Counted from the stretch's first letter, positions 8,206 through 17,651 are shown. The stretch: DNA of 61,002 nt from an uncultured Lysobacter sp. (GCA_946480055.1 CAMLID010000016.1:1-61002), one strand, 5' to 3'. The notes: generated by a model not told the origin, from the sequence alone. Translations and numbers: made by a program.

Positions 8206-9828
8206 TCACACGGACTTACTGCCCCGCAGCGACGCCACCTTGTCTGGCGGCGCGAACGAATCGCTGCGTGCGCCGGCCCAGTAGCTCTGGAACACGGCGT
8301 GGTTCGGAATCCGCCCGAGCAGGTCGCCGGGCGCGAGGAAGTTGTACAGCGCGCCCAAGGAACGCACCTCGGTCGCCGACACCCGCCGCAGGATGTGCTC
8401 GGGACCCAACTGCTGCGGATGCGACAGCCCCGCCGCGCACAGCAGGTCGCGCAAGGCCTTGAGCGTGTTGTCGTGAAAGTGGAACACGCGCGTGGCCTTG
8501 TCCGGCACATCCAGCCGGCGCCAACGGCTCGGGTCCTGGGTGGCGACGCCGGTCGGGCAGCGGTCGGTATGGCAGCTCTGGGCCTGGATGCAGCCCAGCG
8601 CGAACATGTAGCCGCGCGCCGCGTTGCACCAGTCCGCGCCCATCGCCAGGGTGCGGGCGATGTCGAAAGCGCTGGTGATGCGCCCGGCCGCGCCGATGCG
8701 GATCCTGTCGCGCAGCTCCAGCCCGACCAGGGTGTTGTGCACCAGCATCAGCGCCTCGTGCATGGGCACGCCGACGTGGTCGATGAATTCCGCCGGCGCC
8801 GCGCCGGTGCCGCCCTCGGCGCCGTCGACGACGATGAAGTCCGGCAGCAGCCCGGTCTCGTGCATGGCCTTGGCGATGCCGAACCACTCCCAGGGATGGC
8901 CGATCGCCAGCTTGAATCCGGTCGGCTTGCCGCCGGAGGCCGCGCGCAGCCGGGCCACGAACTCCAGCAGACCGCGCGGGCTGTCGAAGGCGCTGTGCTT
9001 GGCCGGCGACACGCAGTCCTGGCCCATCGGTACGCCGCGCGTGGCCGAGATTTCGGCGCTGACCTTGGCCGCCGGCAGCACCCCGCCGTGGCCGGGCTTG
9101 GCGCCCTGCGACAGCTTGATCTCGATCATCTTCACCTGCGGGTCGGCCGCGGCCGCGGCGAAGCGGGCCTCATCGAAACCGCCGCGTTCGTCGCGGCAAC
9201 CGAAATAGCCCGAGCCGATTTCCCAGACCAGATCGCCGCCGTTCTCGCGGTGGTAGGGCGAGATCGAGCCTTCGCCGGTGTCGTGGTAGAAGCCGCCGAG
9301 CTTGGCGCCGCGGTTGAGCGCGCGGATCGCATTGGCCGACAAAGAGCCGAAACTCATCGCCGAGATGTTGAACACGCTGGCCGAGTACGGATGCGCGGTG
9401 CCGGCGCCGATCTCGATGCGGAAATCGTGTTCGATGTGCGGAGTCGGCGCCATCGAGTGGTTGATCCACTCGTAGTCGTGCCCGTAGACGTCCTGCTGGG
9501 TGCCGAACGGACGCACGTCGTTGACCGATTTGGCCCGCTGGTAGACCAGGGCGCGCTGCTGGCGCGAATACGGGACCTCGGCCGTGTCGGCCTCAATGAA
9601 GTACTGGCGCATCTCCGGCCCGATCGATTCCAGGCCGTAACGGAAATGAGCGAGCACCGGATAGTTGCGACGCAAGGTGCTGCGGGTCTGCAGCAGGTCC
9701 CAGGTGCCCAATGCGGCGATCGCGCCGAACGCCAGCGCGCCCCACCACCAGTCCGGTTCCCACAGGCTCGCGATCAGCACCGACGCGAGCAGCAGAATCA
9801 CACTGGCGATGTAGACGGCATAGCGCAT
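8206..9828 (-). CDS. FMN-binding glutamate synthase family protein
   Basis: 540 aa. Two N-terminal membrane helices (residues about 5-45) precede a large FMN barrel with FNISAMSFGSLSANAIRALN, HDTGEGSISPYHRENGGDLVWEIGSGYFG, KMIEIKLSQGAKPGHGG, FIVVDGAEGGTGAAP and MFALGCIQAQSCHTDRCPTGVATQDP. These are the signature blocks of the glutamate synthase central FMN domain, with a cysteine cluster in the last. The amidotransferase domain of GltB is absent, so this is the stand-alone membrane-linked family of unknown substrate. Confidence 0.87.
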   Translation of the reverse strand: MRYAVYIASVILLLASVLIASLWEPDWWWGALAFGAIAALGTWDLLQTRSTLRRNYPVLAHFRYGLESIGPEMRQYFIEADTAEVPYSRQQRALVYQRAKSVNDVRPFGTQQDVYGHDYEWINHSMAPTPHIEHDFRIEIGAGTAHPYSASVFNISAMSFGSLSANAIRALNRGAKLGGFYHDTGEGSISPYHRENGGDLVWEIGSGYFGCRDERGGFDEARFAAAAADPQVKMIEIKLSQGAKPGHGGVLPAAKVSAEISATRGVPMGQDCVSPAKHSAFDSPRGLLEFVARLRAASGGKPTGFKLAIGHPWEWFGIAKAMHETGLLPDFIVVDGAEGGTGAAPAEFIDHVGVPMHEALMLVHNTLVGLELRDRIRIGAAGRITSAFDIARTLAMGADWCNAARGYMFALGCIQAQSCHTDRCPTGVATQDPSRWRRLDVPDKATRVFHFHDNTLKALRDLLCAAGLSHPQQLGPEHILRRVSATEVRSLGALYNFLAPGDLLGRIPNHAVFQSYWAGARSDSFAPPDKVASLRGSKSV

Positions 9829-9939
9829 AGTCGAACGGTTCGATCGCGGGCTGCGGCGAGCATAACGCGGCCGCGCGCCGCTGGGGTCGCGCCGCGGCGC
9901 TCACCCCAGCCGATCAAACCGGCTGATCAAACCGGCCGA

Positions 9940-11217
9940 TCAGAGCCGGGCGTCGATCTGGTCGCGCGGATAGACGCTCTTGATGTCGTACAGCAAGGCA
10001 CCCGGACGGCCGTAGGCGCGCGCGCCGGCCGCGCCCATCGCGCGGAACTGGTCGTGCGCGACCGCGAGCACGACCGCGTCGTAGGCGCCCTGCGGCGGCT
10101 GCGCCAGCACTTCCACGCCGTACTCGCGCTGCGCATGGGCGGCATCGACCCAGGGATCGTGGATATCGACCTGGGCGCGGTACTCGCCGAACTGGCGCGC
10201 CAGTTCGATCACCCGGGTGTTGCGCAGGTCCGGGCAGTTTTCCTTGAACGCCAGGCCCAGGATCAGGATGCGCGAACCGGCGACCGTGGCGCCGCGCTGG
10301 ATCATGCGCTTGATCACGTCGGCGGCGACATGCTCGCCCATGGCGTCGTTGATGCGGCGGCAGGCGTGCAGGATCTCGGGGTGGTAGCCGGCGGCCTGCG
10401 CCTTCTGGATCAGGTAGTACGGATCCACGCCGATGCAGTGCCCACCGACCAGGCCGGGGCGGAACGGCAGGAAGTTCCACTTGGTGCCGGCCGCTTCCAG
10501 CACTTCGGTGGTGTCGATGCCCAGGCGCTGGAAGATCAGCGCGAATTCGTTGACCAGGGCGATGTTGGCGTCGCGCTGGGTGTTCTCGATCACCTTGGCC
10601 GCTTCGGCCACGCGCAGGCTCGAGGCCTTGTGGGTGCCGGCCAGGATGATGCTGCGGTAGAGCGCGTCGACGAACTCGGCCGCCTCGGGCGTCGAACCCG
10701 AGGTCACTTTCGGAATGTCGACCAGGCGCCGCTGGCGGTCGCCGGGGTTGATCCGCTCCGGGCTGTAGCCGACGTGGAAATCGACGTTGTAGCGCAGGCC
10801 CGAGGCGCGCTCGAGCTCGGGCACGCAGATTTCCTCGGTCGCGCCCGGGTACACCGTGGATTCGTAGATCACCAGCGCGCCGGGGCGCATCAGGCCACCG
10901 ATGCGGCGGCTGGCCTGCAGCAGCGGACTGAAGTCGGGGCGCTTGTGCTCGTCCACCGGCGTGGGCACGGTGACCACGAACACATCGCGGTCGCCCAGGT
11001 CGTCGGCGTTCGCGCTCAGGCGCAAGCGCGCGGCGGCGGCGATCTCCTCGGCCCCGGCCTCGCCGTTGCCGTCCTCGCCGGCGACCAGCGTGGCCACGCG
11101 CACGGCGTCGATGTCGTAGCCCAGGGTGTCGTAGCGCTTGCCCAGCTCGATCGCGAGCGGCAGCCCGACGTAGCCCAGGCCGATCACCGCGATGCGTGCG
11201 CTTGCCAGATCCTGCAT
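9940..11217 (-). CDS. tviB: Nucleotide-sugar dehydrogenase (TviB/WbpO type)
   Basis: 425 aa. The N-terminal Rossmann motif IAVIGLGYVGLPLAIELGK binds NAD. The middle block LRVAEAAKVIENTQRDANIALVNE and the catalytic-cysteine block GGHCIGVDPYYL are those of UDP-sugar 4-electron dehydrogenases. The C-terminal ILILGLAFKENCPDLRNTRV completes the fold. Sequence style (PVDEHKRPDFSPL, SPERINPGD) fits UDP-N-acetylhexosamine dehydrogenases more than UDP-glucose ones. The product would feed capsule or O-antigen. Three 13-14 bp near-repeats (9910-9949) overlap its 3' end. Confidence 0.88.
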   Translation of the reverse strand: MQDLASARIAVIGLGYVGLPLAIELGKRYDTLGYDIDAVRVATLVAGEDGNGEAGAEEIAAAARLRLSANADDLGDRDVFVVTVPTPVDEHKRPDFSPLLQASRRIGGLMRPGALVIYESTVYPGATEEICVPELERASGLRYNVDFHVGYSPERINPGDRQRRLVDIPKVTSGSTPEAAEFVDALYRSIILAGTHKASSLRVAEAAKVIENTQRDANIALVNEFALIFQRLGIDTTEVLEAAGTKWNFLPFRPGLVGGHCIGVDPYYLIQKAQAAGYHPEILHACRRINDAMGEHVAADVIKRMIQRGATVAGSRILILGLAFKENCPDLRNTRVIELARQFGEYRAQVDIHDPWVDAAHAQREYGVEVLAQPPQGAYDAVVLAVAHDQFRAMGAAGARAYGRPGALLYDIKSVYPRDQIDARL

Positions 11218-11583
11218 GCCCTGCCCTGACGTAGTGAGGAGCGCTACCGTCCCCGGAAGGCCCGGGCCAGGCGCCGGCCGATTATAGGGGCCGCTCCGCG
11301 CCGCGAGCGCGCAACGAGCGTGCGGGCGACAGCGCGGCTGTCACCCGCGATCGTCAATATCGGGACCTACGGCCACGCGGACCAGGCCAGCGGCGCGAAC
11401 GCCGGCCCCGCCCGCCGGTCCCGGCCGAGTGCGGCCGTTAGGACTTTTCCTACACGCGGGTCAGGCATCCACCGACAGTTCATCTACACAAGACGGTGCA
11501 GACTCGCCTTGTCTGGCGGCTGCCACGCCCGACACCCCGGCCCGCACCAGGCCGGAACCGCCTTCGCAACCGGGACCCGCGCC
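11218..11583. other. Intergenic region with no convincing gene
   Basis: 366 bases between the dehydrogenase start and the next small gene. It holds short GC-rich palindromes (GACAGCGCGGCTGTC near 11328) but no credible reading frame, RNA gene or repeat family member. Promoters for the two divergent genes are presumably here. Confidence 0.4.
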
Positions 11584-11859
11584 ATGCCGTATCGAGTCGA
11601 ACTCCGCGAACAGCACAACCAGGGCCACCTGATCTGCAGTCCGGCCACGATCGAGCCGCACCACAGCCTGCAGGCGGCCGGCGAAGCCGCGCGCCAGGAC
11701 GCGGCCGAGCACGCCAAGGCCTACCGCGTCGACGTGCGCGTGCAGATCTACGCCCCGTCCGGCCAACTCGCGCTGGGCACGCAGGTGCGGCATTTCGAAG
11801 TCATGGCAGCGCGGTCGGCAGCGCGGCCGCGTTTGGTGGCGGTCAACGGCGGGCGCTGA
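11584..11859 (+). CDS. Hypothetical protein
   Basis: 91 aa starting MPYRVELREQHNQGHLICSP. It has an acidic/helical middle (HHSLQAAGEAARQDAAEHAKAYRVDVRVQIY) and no signal peptide or membrane helix. Longer in-frame starts exist upstream but add an Arg-rich, low-quality extension. The function is not recognised. Confidence 0.5.
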   Translation: MPYRVELREQHNQGHLICSPATIEPHHSLQAAGEAARQDAAEHAKAYRVDVRVQIYAPSGQLALGTQVRHFEVMAARSAARPRLVAVNGGR

Positions 11860-12020
11860 CTCGCGAACGTCGGGATTGCTTCAAGCCGGCACAGCGAAGC
11901 TTCGCTCGATGTTCGCCGCCCAGGTGTGATGGCGATGGTGCACCGGCGGCCACGCTACGCGGCTTCACGCTGTCGTTCTCTCGTGGATGGGCCCCAACCC
12001 AGCGCCACGTGCGCGACGCG

Positions 12021-12683
12021 CTAGCCCGCCTCGCTCCGCGCCATCGCCTGCGCGCCGGCCAGGATCATCCGCACCATCTGCGTGAGCTCCTGGATCAGCT
12101 CGGCGTCCTTGTGCGGCGGCAGGTCCATGGCGGTGGCGCCGACCGCGAACACCAGCCGGGTGATCGCCTTGGCCACCAGGGCCGGCTCGTGCAGGGTCGT
12201 GTTTTCGGCCGCGGACAGGCGCACCAGGTCGATGCGCAGCTCTTCCTCGAAGAACGTCAGCTCGCGGTCGACCGCCTGCTTGAACGCGTCCGAACCGACC
12301 GTGCCCTCGCGCAGCAGCACGTGCAGCAACTTGTCGTCGGCGCGCACCTGCTCCATGAAGGCGGTCACCGAGTCGCGCACGATGCTGTGGCTGGTCGCCG
12401 CGCGCCGGCGTGCGGCGCCGACGATCTTGCGCAGCGACTGCCCGGCCAAGTCGATCAGCGCCACCGCCAGCTCGTCGATGTCGCGGAACTGGCGATAGAA
12501 GCTGTTGGGCGCGATCCCGGCCTCACGCGCCACTTCGCGCAAGCTCAGGCTGGAGACGCTGCGGTGCGGTCCGATCAGGCGCAGCGCCGCCGCCAGCAGG
12601 TCGTCGCGCGAAATCGCGGCCTTGCGGCCGGAGCCCGCGTCGTCGTCGGCAGATAGGGAGCGCTGGGTCACGGAATCGAGCAT
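12021..12683 (-). CDS. TetR-family repressor of fatty-acid desaturation (FabR/DesT type)
   Basis: 220 aa from MLDSVTQRSLSADDD; an upstream start would place coding sequence across the operator. The HTH (LSLREVAREAGIAPNSFYRQFRDIDELAVAL) and the following AGQSLRKIVGAARRR match the FabR/DesT subgroup, which senses the saturated/unsaturated acyl-CoA balance. It is divergent from a ferredoxin reductase and a desaturase, the same gene set as Pseudomonas desT-desCB, and a perfect palindrome lies between them. Confidence 0.87.
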   Translation of the reverse strand: MLDSVTQRSLSADDDAGSGRKAAISRDDLLAAALRLIGPHRSVSSLSLREVAREAGIAPNSFYRQFRDIDELAVALIDLAGQSLRKIVGAARRRAATSHSIVRDSVTAFMEQVRADDKLLHVLLREGTVGSDAFKQAVDRELTFFEEELRIDLVRLSAAENTTLHEPALVAKAITRLVFAVGATAMDLPPHKDAELIQELTQMVRMILAGAQAMARSEAG

Positions 12684-12732
12684 GGACGGAATCGGGCCTG
12701 CATCATAGCGACGGCCGTTAATATACATATGT

Positions 12733-12760
12733 CTATACACTTGTGCTCTCACGTGTATAG
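12733..12760. promoter_or_regulatory. Palindromic operator in the repressor/desaturase divergon
   Basis: CTATACAC and GTGTATAG form a perfect 8-base inverted repeat around a 12-base spacer, 10 bases before the reductase start and 50 bases from the repressor start. This is the expected place for an autoregulating TetR-type repressor to control both promoters. Confidence 0.65.
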
Positions 12761-12769
12761 TGACGCCTC

Positions 12770-13879
12770 ATGAGTGCCCAACTACGTCCCGCCCCCTCCC
12801 GCACCGAAGGCCCGTTCAGGCGCCTGGCCCGGCCCTGGGTGTCCCCCGGCGTGTTCGACTTCTGGGCTTCGCGCCTGCATCCGACCTGGTCCTGGGAGCG
12901 CCCACTGGCACGGATCGTCGAGCGCCGCGCCGAATCCGCCGACGCGGTGACCTTGGTCCTGCGCCCGAATCGCCACTGGGGCGGCAGCCGCCCCGGGCAG
13001 CACCTCAACCTCAGCGCCGAGATCGACGGCATCCGGGTGACCCGCAGCTACAGCCCGACCGGGCTGCCCGGCCGCGACGGCCGCATCGCGATCACCGTGA
13101 AGACCGTCGCCGACGGCAAGCTCAGCCGCCACCTCTGCCAGCAGGCCCGCGTCGGCGATGTGCTCGAACTCGGCCCGGCCTTCGGCGAGATGACCCTGGA
13201 CCCGGCCGCTGCGGACGCCCCGCGCCTGTTCCTGGCCGCCGGCAGCGGCATCACCCCGCTGATCGCGCTGACCCGCGACCTCGTCGCATGCGGCATGCCC
13301 GCGCCACTGACCCTGCTGTACTGGGCGCGCCAACGCGAGCAACTGTGCTTCGTCGACGAGCTGCGCGACTACGCCGCGGCGCATCCGCAATTCATCGTGC
13401 GCTTCCTGCTCACCGGCGACGCCGCGAGCGCCGCCGACGAAGGCCAAGGCCGCATCGACGCGGCCCTGCTCGCAGCGAACGTCGCCGATCCGGCGCAGCG
13501 TCAGGTCTACGCCTGCGGCCCGGGCGGCTTCGTCGACCAGGCCCGCGAGCTGCTCGCCGCGCGAGCGCGTTCGTTCCAGGCCGAAGCTTTCAGCCCGCCG
13601 CCGCGCACCTTGGAAACGCAAGGCACGGTCCAGCTCACACTGGCCGCCAGCGGCCGCAGCCTGACCGTGGCGCGCGGGCAGTCGTTGTTGTCGGCGCTGG
13701 AAGCGCAGGGCATCAAGCCGGCGTCGGGCTGCCGCATGGGCATCTGCAACACCTGCGCCTGCGGCAAGCGCTCGGGCAGCACCCTCCATCTGCACACCGG
13801 CGACGTCCAGCACGAACCGGTGTCCGCGCTGCGTCTGTGCGTGAACAGCGCGACCAGCGACCTCGTCCTCGATCTGTGA
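12770..13879 (+). CDS. Ferredoxin/flavin reductase partner of the desaturase (DesC-like)
   Basis: 369 aa. The order is a FAD-binding domain (GQHLNLSAEI, TRSYSPTG), an NAD-binding domain (LFLAAGSGITPLIAL, VYACGPGGFV) and a C-terminal plant-type 2Fe-2S ferredoxin with CRMGICNTCACGKRSG and a distal Cys. It would pass electrons from NAD(P)H to the downstream acyl desaturase. The desaturase starts 7 bases after its stop, so the two are co-transcribed. Confidence 0.88.
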   Translation: MSAQLRPAPSRTEGPFRRLARPWVSPGVFDFWASRLHPTWSWERPLARIVERRAESADAVTLVLRPNRHWGGSRPGQHLNLSAEIDGIRVTRSYSPTGLPGRDGRIAITVKTVADGKLSRHLCQQARVGDVLELGPAFGEMTLDPAAADAPRLFLAAGSGITPLIALTRDLVACGMPAPLTLLYWARQREQLCFVDELRDYAAAHPQFIVRFLLTGDAASAADEGQGRIDAALLAANVADPAQRQVYACGPGGFVDQARELLAARARSFQAEAFSPPPRTLETQGTVQLTLAASGRSLTVARGQSLLSALEAQGIKPASGCRMGICNTCACGKRSGSTLHLHTGDVQHEPVSALRLCVNSATSDLVLDL

Positions 13880-13886
13880 CCCGGCC

Positions 13887-15023
13887 ATGACCACGACCTC
13901 CCGCAACCGAGTCCTCAGCGCCGAAGAACTCGAAAGCTTCGGCACCGAACTCGACGCGGTGCGCGCGCGCACCGCCGCCCAGCTCGGCCAGCGCGACGCC
14001 GACTACATCCGCGCCATCGTCAAATCGGTGCGCTACACCGGCTTCGCCGGGCGCGCGCTGCTGATGCTCGGCGCGATCGCCGGCGCCTTCGTGTCCGGCG
14101 TGCTGGTGCCGGCCTGGATCGGCGGCACATTGCTGCTGGCGCTGTCCAAGATCCTCGAGAACATGGAACTCGGCCACAACGTCATGCACGGCCAGTACGA
14201 CTGGATGCGCGACCCGCACCTGGACGGCAAGACCTACGAATGGGACATCGCCGGCACCAGCGACAACTGGCGCAAGACCCACAACTACCAGCACCACACC
14301 TGGACCAACGTGCGCGGCATGGACGACGACATCGGCTACGGCCTGCTGCGTCTGTTCCCGGAGCAGCGCTGGAAGCCGTATTACCTGTTCCAGCCCTTGG
14401 TCGCCATGATCTTCGCCCTGCTGTTCGAATGGGGCGTGGCGATCCAGGACCTGCGCCTGGGCCGTTGGTGGATCGGCAAGACCAGCACCGCGCAGCTGCG
14501 CAAGCACTTCCGTCCGGTCGGGCGCAAGATGGCGCGCCAGGTGCTGAAAGACTATGTGTTCTTCCCGCTGCTGGCCGGTCCGTTCTTCCTGCCGGTGCTG
14601 CTGGGCAACATCGTGGCGAACGTGCTGCGCAACCTGTGGACCTACACCGTGATCTTCTGCGGCCACTTCACCGCCGACGCCGAGACCTTCTCCAAGGAAT
14701 CGGTGGCCGGCGAATCGCGCGGGCATTGGTACCTGCGCCAGCTGCGCGGCTCGTCCAACCTCACCGGCGGCAAGCTGATGGATCTGATGACCGGCAATCT
14801 CAGTCATCAGATCGAACACCACTTCTTCCCCGACATCCCCGCGCACCGCTACGCCGCGATGGCGGTCGAAGTGCGCGACATCTGCGCGCGCTACGGCCAG
14901 CACTACAACACCGGCTCGCTGCCGCGTCAGTTCGGCCAGGTGATCTGGCGCATCCTGCGTCACGCCCTACCCAGCCGCCCGCCCGCGAAGAAGACGCGGC
15001 GGCTGGCGCGCGCGCAGGCCTGA
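13887..15023 (+). CDS. Membrane acyl desaturase (DesB-like)
   Basis: 378 aa. Three histidine boxes are present: HNVMH, HNYQHH and HQIEHH, binding the di-iron centre. Hydrophobic segments at about residues 53-90, 165-185 and 235-260 fit a four-helix membrane desaturase. The substrate is inferred to be acyl-CoA or acyl lipid and the product monounsaturated, from the DesT-DesCB gene context. Expression probably answers to the divergent repressor. Confidence 0.88.
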   Translation: MTTTSRNRVLSAEELESFGTELDAVRARTAAQLGQRDADYIRAIVKSVRYTGFAGRALLMLGAIAGAFVSGVLVPAWIGGTLLLALSKILENMELGHNVMHGQYDWMRDPHLDGKTYEWDIAGTSDNWRKTHNYQHHTWTNVRGMDDDIGYGLLRLFPEQRWKPYYLFQPLVAMIFALLFEWGVAIQDLRLGRWWIGKTSTAQLRKHFRPVGRKMARQVLKDYVFFPLLAGPFFLPVLLGNIVANVLRNLWTYTVIFCGHFTADAETFSKESVAGESRGHWYLRQLRGSSNLTGGKLMDLMTGNLSHQIEHHFFPDIPAHRYAAMAVEVRDICARYGQHYNTGSLPRQFGQVIWRILRHALPSRPPAKKTRRLARAQA

Positions 15024-15100
15024 GCCGCCGCTACGGCCGGACGGGTCTGAACGGCTGAACGACGCACATCGGCCCTGCGACCGCAGCCGGCGATCGCGTT

Positions 15101-16618
15101 TCAGTAGCCCAACCTAACCGCCTTGATCTCGGTGAAAGCGCTCAATCCGATCAGGCCGTTCTCGCGCCCGTAGCCGGACTGCTTGACGCCGCCGAACGGC
15201 AGCGTGGCCTCGCCGCCGCCGCCGTTGACGATGACCTGCCCGGTTTCGAGCAGGCCGATCAGCCCGTGCACCGTGCCCAGGTCGCGCGCCCACAGCTTGG
15301 CCGACAAGCCATAACGCGAGTCGTTGGCGAGCGCCGCGACCGCCGCCAGCGGAGCGTCGTCCGCGAACGGCATCACCGTGATCGCGGGCGCGAAAATCTC
15401 CTCCTGCGCGATCCGCATGTCCGCCGTCGCATCGACCAGGATCGTCGGCTCGAAGAAGTAACCGGGACCCGAGCGCGCGCGCCCGCCGCGCAACGCCCGC
15501 GCGCCCGCCGCCAGGCTGTGCCCGATGATCTCCTCGGCGCGCCGGCGCTGGCGGTCGGAAATCATCGGCCCCATCTGGGTCGCCGCCTCGTAACCGGCGC
15601 CGATGCGCAGGCGGTCCATGGCCGCGCGCATCTTCTCCAGCAGCGCTTCGTGGATCGAACGCTGGACGAACAGACGCGATCCCGCCGCGCAGTACTGGCC
15701 GCTCTTGAACGCAATCTCGGCGACGATCGCAGCCGCCGCCTTGTCCAGGTCGGCGTCGGCGAACACGATCACCGGCGATTTCCCGCCCAGCTCCAGCACC
15801 ACACGCTTCAGGTTGCTGCGCGCCGCGGCCGCCATGATCGACTTGCCGACCTCGGTCGAGCCGGTGAAGCTGATCATGTTGACGTCGGGATGATCGGCCA
15901 GCGCCTGTCCGGCATCGGCACCGGTGCCCGGCACGATGTTCACCACGCCATCGGGGATGCCGACCTGCCGGCACAGCTCGCCGATGCGCAGCGCCGACAG
16001 CGGCGCCAGTTCGGCCGGCTTGATCACCACCGAGCAACCGGCCGCGAGCGCCGCGGCCAGCTTCTGCAGCACCATCAGGAACGGCGCGTTCCAGGGCGTG
16101 ACGATGCCGGCCACGCCGATCGGCTCGCGCAGGAAGTAATCCATGCCGGCCTGTTCGGCCGAACGCATCGGCACCTCGCCGGCGATCTTGGTGGTCCAAC
16201 CCGCGTAGTCGCGCAAGGAACGCAGGCCCAGCGGCAAGTCGCCCTTGCGGATCGAGGCCAGGCTGTGGCCGGCATCGAGCGATTCCAGCAGAGCGAACTC
16301 GTCCTGACGCTGTTCGATCGCATCGGCCAGGGCGAACAGCAGCGCCGCGCGCCTGGAAGCCGGCAAGCGCGGCCAGGGACCGTCGCGGAACGCGCGCCGC
16401 GCCGCAGCCACGGCGAGATCGATGTCGTTGCCGTCGCCAGCGGCGATGCTCGCGATAGCCTGCCCGGTCGCGGGATCGTCGACCTCCAGTGTGCGTCCCG
16501 ACGCGCTCGGCTGCCAGACGCCGTCGATCAGGACCGCCGGGGCCTGTTCCGCGAGTTCGCGGCGCAGCCGGAGCAGCGCCGCGCCGTCGGCATCGGTTTG
16601 ATTCTCGGTAGTGCTCAT
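15101..16618 (-). CDS. NAD(P)-dependent aldehyde dehydrogenase
   Basis: 505 aa from MSTTENQTDADG; the upstream in-frame extension would run through the operator. The cofactor and active-site blocks are present: TPWNAPFLM, FTGSTEVGK, LELGGKSP (general base Glu) and FKSGQYCAAGSR (catalytic Cys). It oxidises an aldehyde to a carboxylic acid in the cytosol. The particular aldehyde cannot be read from sequence. The MarR gene directly upstream and two palindromes at its promoter suggest induction by an aromatic or similar ligand. Confidence 0.88.
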   Translation of the reverse strand: MSTTENQTDADGAALLRLRRELAEQAPAVLIDGVWQPSASGRTLEVDDPATGQAIASIAAGDGNDIDLAVAAARRAFRDGPWPRLPASRRAALLFALADAIEQRQDEFALLESLDAGHSLASIRKGDLPLGLRSLRDYAGWTTKIAGEVPMRSAEQAGMDYFLREPIGVAGIVTPWNAPFLMVLQKLAAALAAGCSVVIKPAELAPLSALRIGELCRQVGIPDGVVNIVPGTGADAGQALADHPDVNMISFTGSTEVGKSIMAAAARSNLKRVVLELGGKSPVIVFADADLDKAAAAIVAEIAFKSGQYCAAGSRLFVQRSIHEALLEKMRAAMDRLRIGAGYEAATQMGPMISDRQRRRAEEIIGHSLAAGARALRGGRARSGPGYFFEPTILVDATADMRIAQEEIFAPAITVMPFADDAPLAAVAALANDSRYGLSAKLWARDLGTVHGLIGLLETGQVIVNGGGGEATLPFGGVKQSGYGRENGLIGLSAFTEIKAVRLGY

Positions 16619-16671
16619 GCGTATCGCGGCTCCCCTCGCGCTGGCGTGCCCGCACTTGCGCGCGGACCTAA

Positions 16672-16688
16672 GGTTGACAACATCAACC
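16672..16688. promoter_or_regulatory. MarR-type palindromic site 1
   Basis: GGTTGACAACATCAACC: six-base arms GGTTGA/TCAACC with a five-base spacer. It lies 54 bases upstream of the aldehyde dehydrogenase start. Confidence 0.7.
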
Positions 16689-16702
16689 ATGATCTCGGCA
16701 CG

Positions 16703-16719
16703 GGTTGATAAAGTCAACC
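16703..16719. promoter_or_regulatory. MarR-type palindromic site 2
   Basis: GGTTGATAAAGTCAACC has the same arms and spacer length as site 1, with 31 bases between the two starts (three helical turns). The pair occupies the MarR-aldehyde dehydrogenase junction. Confidence 0.7.
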
Positions 16720-16732
16720 AATTGCGGCCGCC

Positions 16733-17176
16733 TCAGGCCTGCTCGGGCTGCGCGGCCTGCGACATGCGCCGCAGCAGCCCTTCCAACTGCGCGCGTTCGT
16801 CCGTGCTCAGTTCCTCGACCAGCGCCAGCGCCACCTGCGAGCGCAGCGCTTCCGCCTTCTCGTGGGTCTCGGCGCCGCTGTCGGTGATCGTCAGGCGCTG
16901 GCGCTTCTCGCCCGCCTGATTCGGCAGCCGACATACGCTCCCGCGCTCCAGCAGGGTCTTGATGATGCGGGCGATCTGGGCCTTATCGCGCCCGCTCTCG
17001 CGAACGATGTCGTTCTGGGTGCAACCGGGGTGACGCGCGACGAAGCGCAGAGTGCGCGCCTCCATCGCGGCCAGGCCGAGTTCCGCTTCGCGCAGTGAGC
17101 GCTGCATGCGCGCGGTGGCCTGATGCATGATCGCATTGACCAGGTTGAGTATCTCGATTTCCCGACTGGCCGGCAT
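16733..17176 (-). CDS. MarR-family transcriptional regulator
   Basis: 147 aa. The winged-helix core reads ALRFVARHPGCTQNDIVRESGRDKAQIARIIKTLLERGSVCRLPNQAGEKRQRLTITDSG in frame, with the recognition helix around KAQIARII and the wing at KRQRLTIT. It is co-directional with the aldehyde dehydrogenase gene. Its probable sites are the two palindromes between them. MarR repressors usually release DNA on binding small phenolic ligands; the ligand here is unknown. Confidence 0.87.
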   Translation of the reverse strand: MPASREIEILNLVNAIMHQATARMQRSLREAELGLAAMEARTLRFVARHPGCTQNDIVRESGRDKAQIARIIKTLLERGSVCRLPNQAGEKRQRLTITDSGAETHEKAEALRSQVALALVEELSTDERAQLEGLLRRMSQAAQPEQA

Positions 17177-17411
17177 TCGCGTTCCGCGGAGGACTGTGGC
17201 CGGATTGTTGGACCGGCCCCGCGCAAGGTCAACTCGGGTGCCGCGGCGCGATCCCGCACTGTGCGAAAACGCCTAGCACGACGCGCATGGCCCACGATGA
17301 CGCCGCTTTCACAAACCCATACGGTTACGCGAGGCGAACCGCGCGAGACCCATTACGTTCATACACGCTTAGGCACCTTGTCGGCGGTCGCCACGACAGC
17401 GCGAGGGGTGC

Positions 17412-17651
17412 ATGGACCTGGACTATCGGGAAGTCGGTACGGACAAGAGCTGGCGTTTGGACGTTCACTACAACGGCGCTGCGATCGGAACGATCCGCAA
17501 AAGCGCCGATGGCCTGCGCCACGAGTACTACCACGGTGTCGGCAACGATTTCGCCTACGCCTACAGCAAGACCGATCTCGATGACCTCAAACGCTTGCTG
17601 GCGGTGCGCCTGGGCCGCACGGCGTTGATCACTTCGGGCCTGATGATCTAG
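17412..17651 (+). CDS. Hypothetical protein
   Basis: 79 aa preceded by GAGGGG. It reads like a compact soluble domain (WRLDVHYNGAAIGTIRKSAD, HEYYHGVGNDFAYAYSKTDL, DDLKRLLAVRLGR). No homologue is recognised. Frames overlapping it upstream on the same strand look like shadows. Confidence 0.55.
   Translation: MDLDYREVGTDKSWRLDVHYNGAAIGTIRKSADGLRHEYYHGVGNDFAYAYSKTDLDDLKRLLAVRLGRTALITSGLMI

Noticed and set aside
8299..11229. 976-aa plus-strand frame
   Set aside because: It spans the antisense of two well-identified minus-strand enzymes and has shadow-frame composition.
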